A stretch of DNA of 64,000 nt, taken from contig NZ_VFOW01000001.1 of assembly GCF_006716355.1 (NCBI RefSeq), positions 3,782,001 through 3,846,000 on the forward strand. Direction: 5' to 3'. This document shows positions 61,787 to 64,000 of this stretch, one piece after another. A program made the translations under genes and the position numbers. The number at the start of each line of letters is the position of its first letter. Position 1 is the stretch's first letter. Source of the DNA: Stackebrandtia endophytica. Its GTDB lineage: Bacteria > Actinomycetota > Actinomycetes > Mycobacteriales > Micromonosporaceae. The notes beneath the pieces are model-generated. The model was not told the origin of the DNA. It saw only the letters and a program-made list of their open reading frames with translations, and searched no databases.

Positions 61787-62575
61787 ATGTTCCGCTCGTG
61801 GCCGGCGGCGCCGACGGCCGTACTCCTCGTGCTCACCGGCTGTGGCATCACGCCGACGGGCCCCTCCGGTGCCCTGGTGCTTCCGCCGCCCGGTGCGGGG
61901 TTCGACTACCAGTTGGGTGGTGACTATCCGCTGCCCGAGGGCGCCGAGGTCGTGGTGCGTCACTGGGATGCGGAACCGGCGGAGGGCACGTATTCCATCT
62001 GTTACGTCAACGCCTTCCAGACCGAGGCCGACGGTCCGGACGGCCCCGACTCTTGGCCGGACGGTACGGTGTGGGCCGAAACCGACGATCCGGACTGGCC
62101 GGGGGAGTACCCGATCGACCTGAGCACCAACGAGAAACGCCGGGCGGCCGCGGAGTTCGTGGCCGCCCGGTTCGACACCTGCGCCACCGCCGGCTTCGCT
62201 GCCGTCGAATTGGACAACCTCGACACCTTCACCCGGTATGACGACGCACCCTTCGACCGCGACGACGCGATCGCCTACGCCACCCTGCTCGTTGAGGCCG
62301 CCACCGAGCGGGGCCTTGCCGTCGGGCAGAAAAACACCGTCGAGCTGCTGGACGTCGCCACCGAGATCGGGTTCACCTTCGCGATCGTCGAGAACTGCGG
62401 TGAGTACGGCGAGTGCCGCGACTATCCCGATGTGTATGGCAAACGGGTATATGCGATCGAATACACGCCCGAGGGATTCGCCGCCGCGTGCGACGCGGTC
62501 GACTACGCCGTGATCCTGCGCGACCTAAACCTGACCACGCCCAGCCACCCGGACTATCAACGCGAAACCTGTTGA
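61787..62575 (+). CDS. secreted lipoprotein of the GH114 (endo-alpha-1,4-polygalactosaminidase) type
   Basis: 262 residues from ATG 61787 (GTG 61781 is an in-frame alternative; no strong ribosome site). Lipoprotein signal with VLTGCG after AAPTAVLLVL. The mature part is a TIM-barrel-like GH114 domain: FDYQLGGDYPLPEGAEVVVR, YSICYVNAFQTEA, RFDTCATAGFAAVELDNLDT and GLAVGQKNTVELLDVATEIG. The Asp/Glu residues in ELDN are in the expected active-site position. The family cleaves galactosaminogalactan-type polymers. A cell-surface enzyme here could trim the strain's own GalN-rich polymer or a competitor's. Confidence 0.82.
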   Translation: MFRSWPAAPTAVLLVLTGCGITPTGPSGALVLPPPGAGFDYQLGGDYPLPEGAEVVVRHWDAEPAEGTYSICYVNAFQTEADGPDGPDSWPDGTVWAETDDPDWPGEYPIDLSTNEKRRAAAEFVAARFDTCATAGFAAVELDNLDTFTRYDDAPFDRDDAIAYATLLVEAATERGLAVGQKNTVELLDVATEIGFTFAIVENCGEYGECRDYPDVYGKRVYAIEYTPEGFAAACDAVDYAVILRDLNLTTPSHPDYQRETC

Positions 62576-62598
62576 TCGCCACATCCAGTCGCCCAGTT

Positions 62599-62616
62599 GG
62601 TATCACGTGGTATCAC
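62599..62616. promoter_or_regulatory. candidate operator of the toxin-antitoxin pair
   Basis: GGTATCAC occurs twice, at 62599-62606 and 62609-62616, exactly ten bases apart (one helical turn), 17 bases before the antitoxin ATG. Ribbon-helix-helix antitoxins bind such short repeats to repress their own operon. Confidence 0.5.
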
Positions 62617-62632
62617 CAGTCACCATAGCCGC

Positions 62633-62830
62633 ATGGCCATGACGTTGAGGCTTCCCGAAGCTGATGACCGGATGTTGACCGAGCGGGCGGCCAAGGAAAA
62701 GCGCTCCAAGCAGGAGATCGCGGTGGAAGCGATTCACCGTTACCTGGTCGCGCGGGACGAGTTGTTGGACTCAAGCGTTGACGAGGTCATAAGCCAGGAC
62801 GCAGAACTACTACGGCGGTTGGCTCAATGA
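62633..62830 (+). CDS. ribbon-helix-helix antitoxin
   Basis: 65 residues from ATG 62633. MAMTLRLPEADDRMLTERA gives the DNA-binding strand and first helix of the CopG/RHH fold, followed by KRSKQEIAVEAIHRYLVARD as the second helix. The C-terminal tail (DSSVDEVISQDAELLRRLAQ) would neutralise the toxin. Its stop overlaps the toxin start by four bases, the usual coupling in type II systems. Confidence 0.82.
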   Translation: MAMTLRLPEADDRMLTERAAKEKRSKQEIAVEAIHRYLVARDELLDSSVDEVISQDAELLRRLAQ

Positions 62831-63204
62831 CCGACTATCTCTCACTTGAAGATCTGTTGCGGATCGCGGTCAAGATCCAGGGCGTGTCACCTCCACAAGT
62901 CCGTGACTACGGCCTGTTGGATTCGGCGGCCGCGAGGCCACAGGCATCCGTCTTCGGCGACGAGGCCTACCCGAGCCTTGACGAGAAGGCGGCGGCCTTG
63001 TTGCATTCGCTGGCGCGCAATCACACACTGGTTGACGGAAACACGCGGCTCGCCTGGGTGGCTATGCGGGTCTTCTGCCAGCTGAATGGTGCCGATCTGC
63101 AAGCGCCTGACGTGGACTCGGCAGAGGAGTTTGTGCTGGCGACCGCACGAGGTGAACTGGACGTTCCCGAGATCGCCAAGACCTTGGCGACTTGGCGCTT
63201 CTGA
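62827..63204 (+). CDS. Doc/Fic-family toxin
   Basis: 125 residues, the normal Doc length. YLSLEDLLRIAVKIQGVSPP is the Doc N-terminus, RDYGLLDSAAARPQASVFGD the next conserved stretch, and HTLVDGNTRLAW (His near residue 66) the Fic-loop motif. Doc kinases usually read H-x-F-x-D-A-N-K-R; here Gly replaces Ala and Thr replaces Lys, giving a sequence between Doc and canonical Fic (H-P-F-x-D-G-N-G-R). It could therefore phosphorylate EF-Tu like Doc or AMPylate like Fic; the sequence does not settle this. Confidence 0.85.
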   Translation: MTDYLSLEDLLRIAVKIQGVSPPQVRDYGLLDSAAARPQASVFGDEAYPSLDEKAAALLHSLARNHTLVDGNTRLAWVAMRVFCQLNGADLQAPDVDSAEEFVLATARGELDVPEIAKTLATWRF

Positions 63205-63305
63205 ACCGTTAAGCCTTGGGCTGCGCGGCAACTGTCGCATCGGGTGCAAAGTCGAGCGACGTACCGAATTTCGTGGGGTGTGTCCTGGTTCGGTAGATTG
63301 TGGCG

Positions 63306-64000
63306 ATGTCGGGGAATATGCGTCTTGGTGTCGATTTTGGGACCTCGCATACGGTGGCGCTGCTGCGGGACGGCGACGCTGTTACTCCGTTGATTTTTGA
63401 CGGGACGCCGTTGTTGCCGTCGGCCGTGTATGCCACTGAGGACGGTCGGTTGCGGGTGGGGCGTGATGCGTTGCATTCGGCTCGGATTGATCCTGTGCGG
63501 TTTGAACCGAATCCGAAGCGTCGAGTGGATGACGGCAGCATTCTGTTGGGGGACAACGAATGTGACGTTGTGACGGTGTTTGCGGCGGTCCTGGGGCGGG
63601 TGCGGGACGAGTGTGTTCGGGTGGCCGGTCATGTTCCGGCGACGACGTTGACTCATCCGGCGACTTGGGGGTCGGCTCGGCGGATGGTTCTGGAGGACGC
63701 AGCGACCGCCGCCGGGTTCCCGGACGTTCGCATACGGGCGGAGCCGGTCGCGGCGGCGACGTATTTCGCACGGCAGACCGATGTGGACTTGCCGGTGGGT
63801 TCGGCGGTTGTGGTATTCGATTTCGGTGGCGGGACCTTCGACGTTTCGGTGGTGCGACGGACCACGGAGGAGTTCGAGGTATTGAGCGTCGACGGGGTCG
63901 ATGACCTGGGCGGTGTCGATATCGATCACCGGTTGATGGAACACCTCGGTCGGCAGTTCTCGGATGCTCCGGAGTGGAATCGATTGATGCAACCGGCCGC
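63306..64000 (+). CDS. Hsp70/DnaK-like ATPase, 5' part only (cut by window edge)
   Basis: About 231 codons from ATG 63306 to the window end, with no stop. LGVDFGTSHTVALLRDG is the phosphate-1 loop of the actin/Hsp70 ATPase, TLTHPATWGSARRMVLEDAA the connecting segment, RIRAEPVAAATYFARQ the adenosine-side region, and AVVVFDFGGGTFDVSVVRRT the phosphate-2 loop. It differs from DnaK in the linker regions, as do the many actinobacterial Hsp70-like proteins with unrelated C-termini; that end is outside the window. Function unknown. Confidence 0.85.
   Translation, partial: MSGNMRLGVDFGTSHTVALLRDGDAVTPLIFDGTPLLPSAVYATEDGRLRVGRDALHSARIDPVRFEPNPKRRVDDGSILLGDNECDVVTVFAAVLGRVRDECVRVAGHVPATTLTHPATWGSARRMVLEDAATAAGFPDVRIRAEPVAAATYFARQTDVDLPVGSAVVVFDFGGGTFDVSVVRRTTEEFEVLSVDGVDDLGGVDIDHRLMEHLGRQFSDAPEWNRLMQPA

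Noticed and set aside
1-64000. tRNA, rRNA, transposase or phage genes
   Set aside because: Intergenic stretches were read for TTCGAA-type T-loops, and frames for transposase or integrase motifs; nothing convincing was found. A tRNAscan/Rfam run would be decisive.

Overview
The window is high-GC DNA with actinobacterial gene content. It has a multi-gene Mce locus with Mce-associated membrane proteins, a heme-binding HbpS-type protein beside a SenS/SenR-like two-component pair, DUF5941-type CDP-alcohol phosphotransferases, and large secreted RHS/LamG proteins. A phosphoenolpyruvate mutase pathway sits among teichoic-acid-like and capsule-like transferases. That combination suggests a Glycomycetaceae-type actinobacterium (Stackebrandtia or Glycomyces relative); the genus is an inference. 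Most of the window makes, decorates or exports cell-surface glycopolymers.

Layout. 1-15.0 kb is a surface-glycan modification block. It has two paralogous acyltransferase-3/SGNH O-acyltransferases, a GT4 enzyme with a C-terminal beta domain, a GT2+GT4 two-domain enzyme, a GT2 enzyme fused in frame to a nucleotide-sugar dehydrogenase, a membrane-anchored methyltransferase-like protein and a sulfotransferase-like protein. 15.4-26.7 kb is a secreted/accessory island: a LamG/DNRLRE protein, an RHS wall protein with a low-GC, Gly-rich hydrophobic tail followed by a six-span membrane protein (candidate immunity), a propeller-like lipoprotein and a small membrane protein. The LamG and lipoprotein genes share a conserved upstream leader element. 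27.0-29.6 kb holds the HbpS/SenS/SenR-like heme/redox sensing cluster. 30.1-32.9 kb is a large secreted ExeM-type nuclease.

33.3-39.9 kb is a divergent teichoic-acid-like block: ABC ATPase (TagH/Wzt type), two CDP-alcohol phosphotransferases, an IspD/TarI-type cytidylyltransferase and a TagF-like polymerase with N-terminal membrane spans. 40.6-53.1 kb is a phosphonate block. It has a cytidylyltransferase-PEP mutase fusion, phosphonopyruvate decarboxylase and an Fe-ADH-type phosphonoacetaldehyde reductase (together a route to 2-hydroxyethylphosphonate), two TPR-LicD proteins, a TagF/Stealth fusion and a GT-D glycosyltransferase. I read 33-53 kb as a phosphonoglycan factory: the phosphonate is made, activated with CMP and put on a polyol-phosphate/sugar-phosphate polymer by LicD/Stealth-type enzymes. 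The activation and transfer steps are inference.

53.2-60.2 kb is an Mce operon (MceB-F types plus two Mce-associated proteins). No yrbE permease genes or mceA type gene precede it. 60.2-60.4 kb holds two REP-like palindromic repeats. 60.7-64 kb holds a rhamnosyltransferase-like gene, a GH114-type lipoprotein, an RHH/Doc-like toxin-antitoxin pair with a candidate operator, and the 5' part of an Hsp70-like gene. I saw no tRNA, rRNA, CRISPR array, transposase or phage structural gene.
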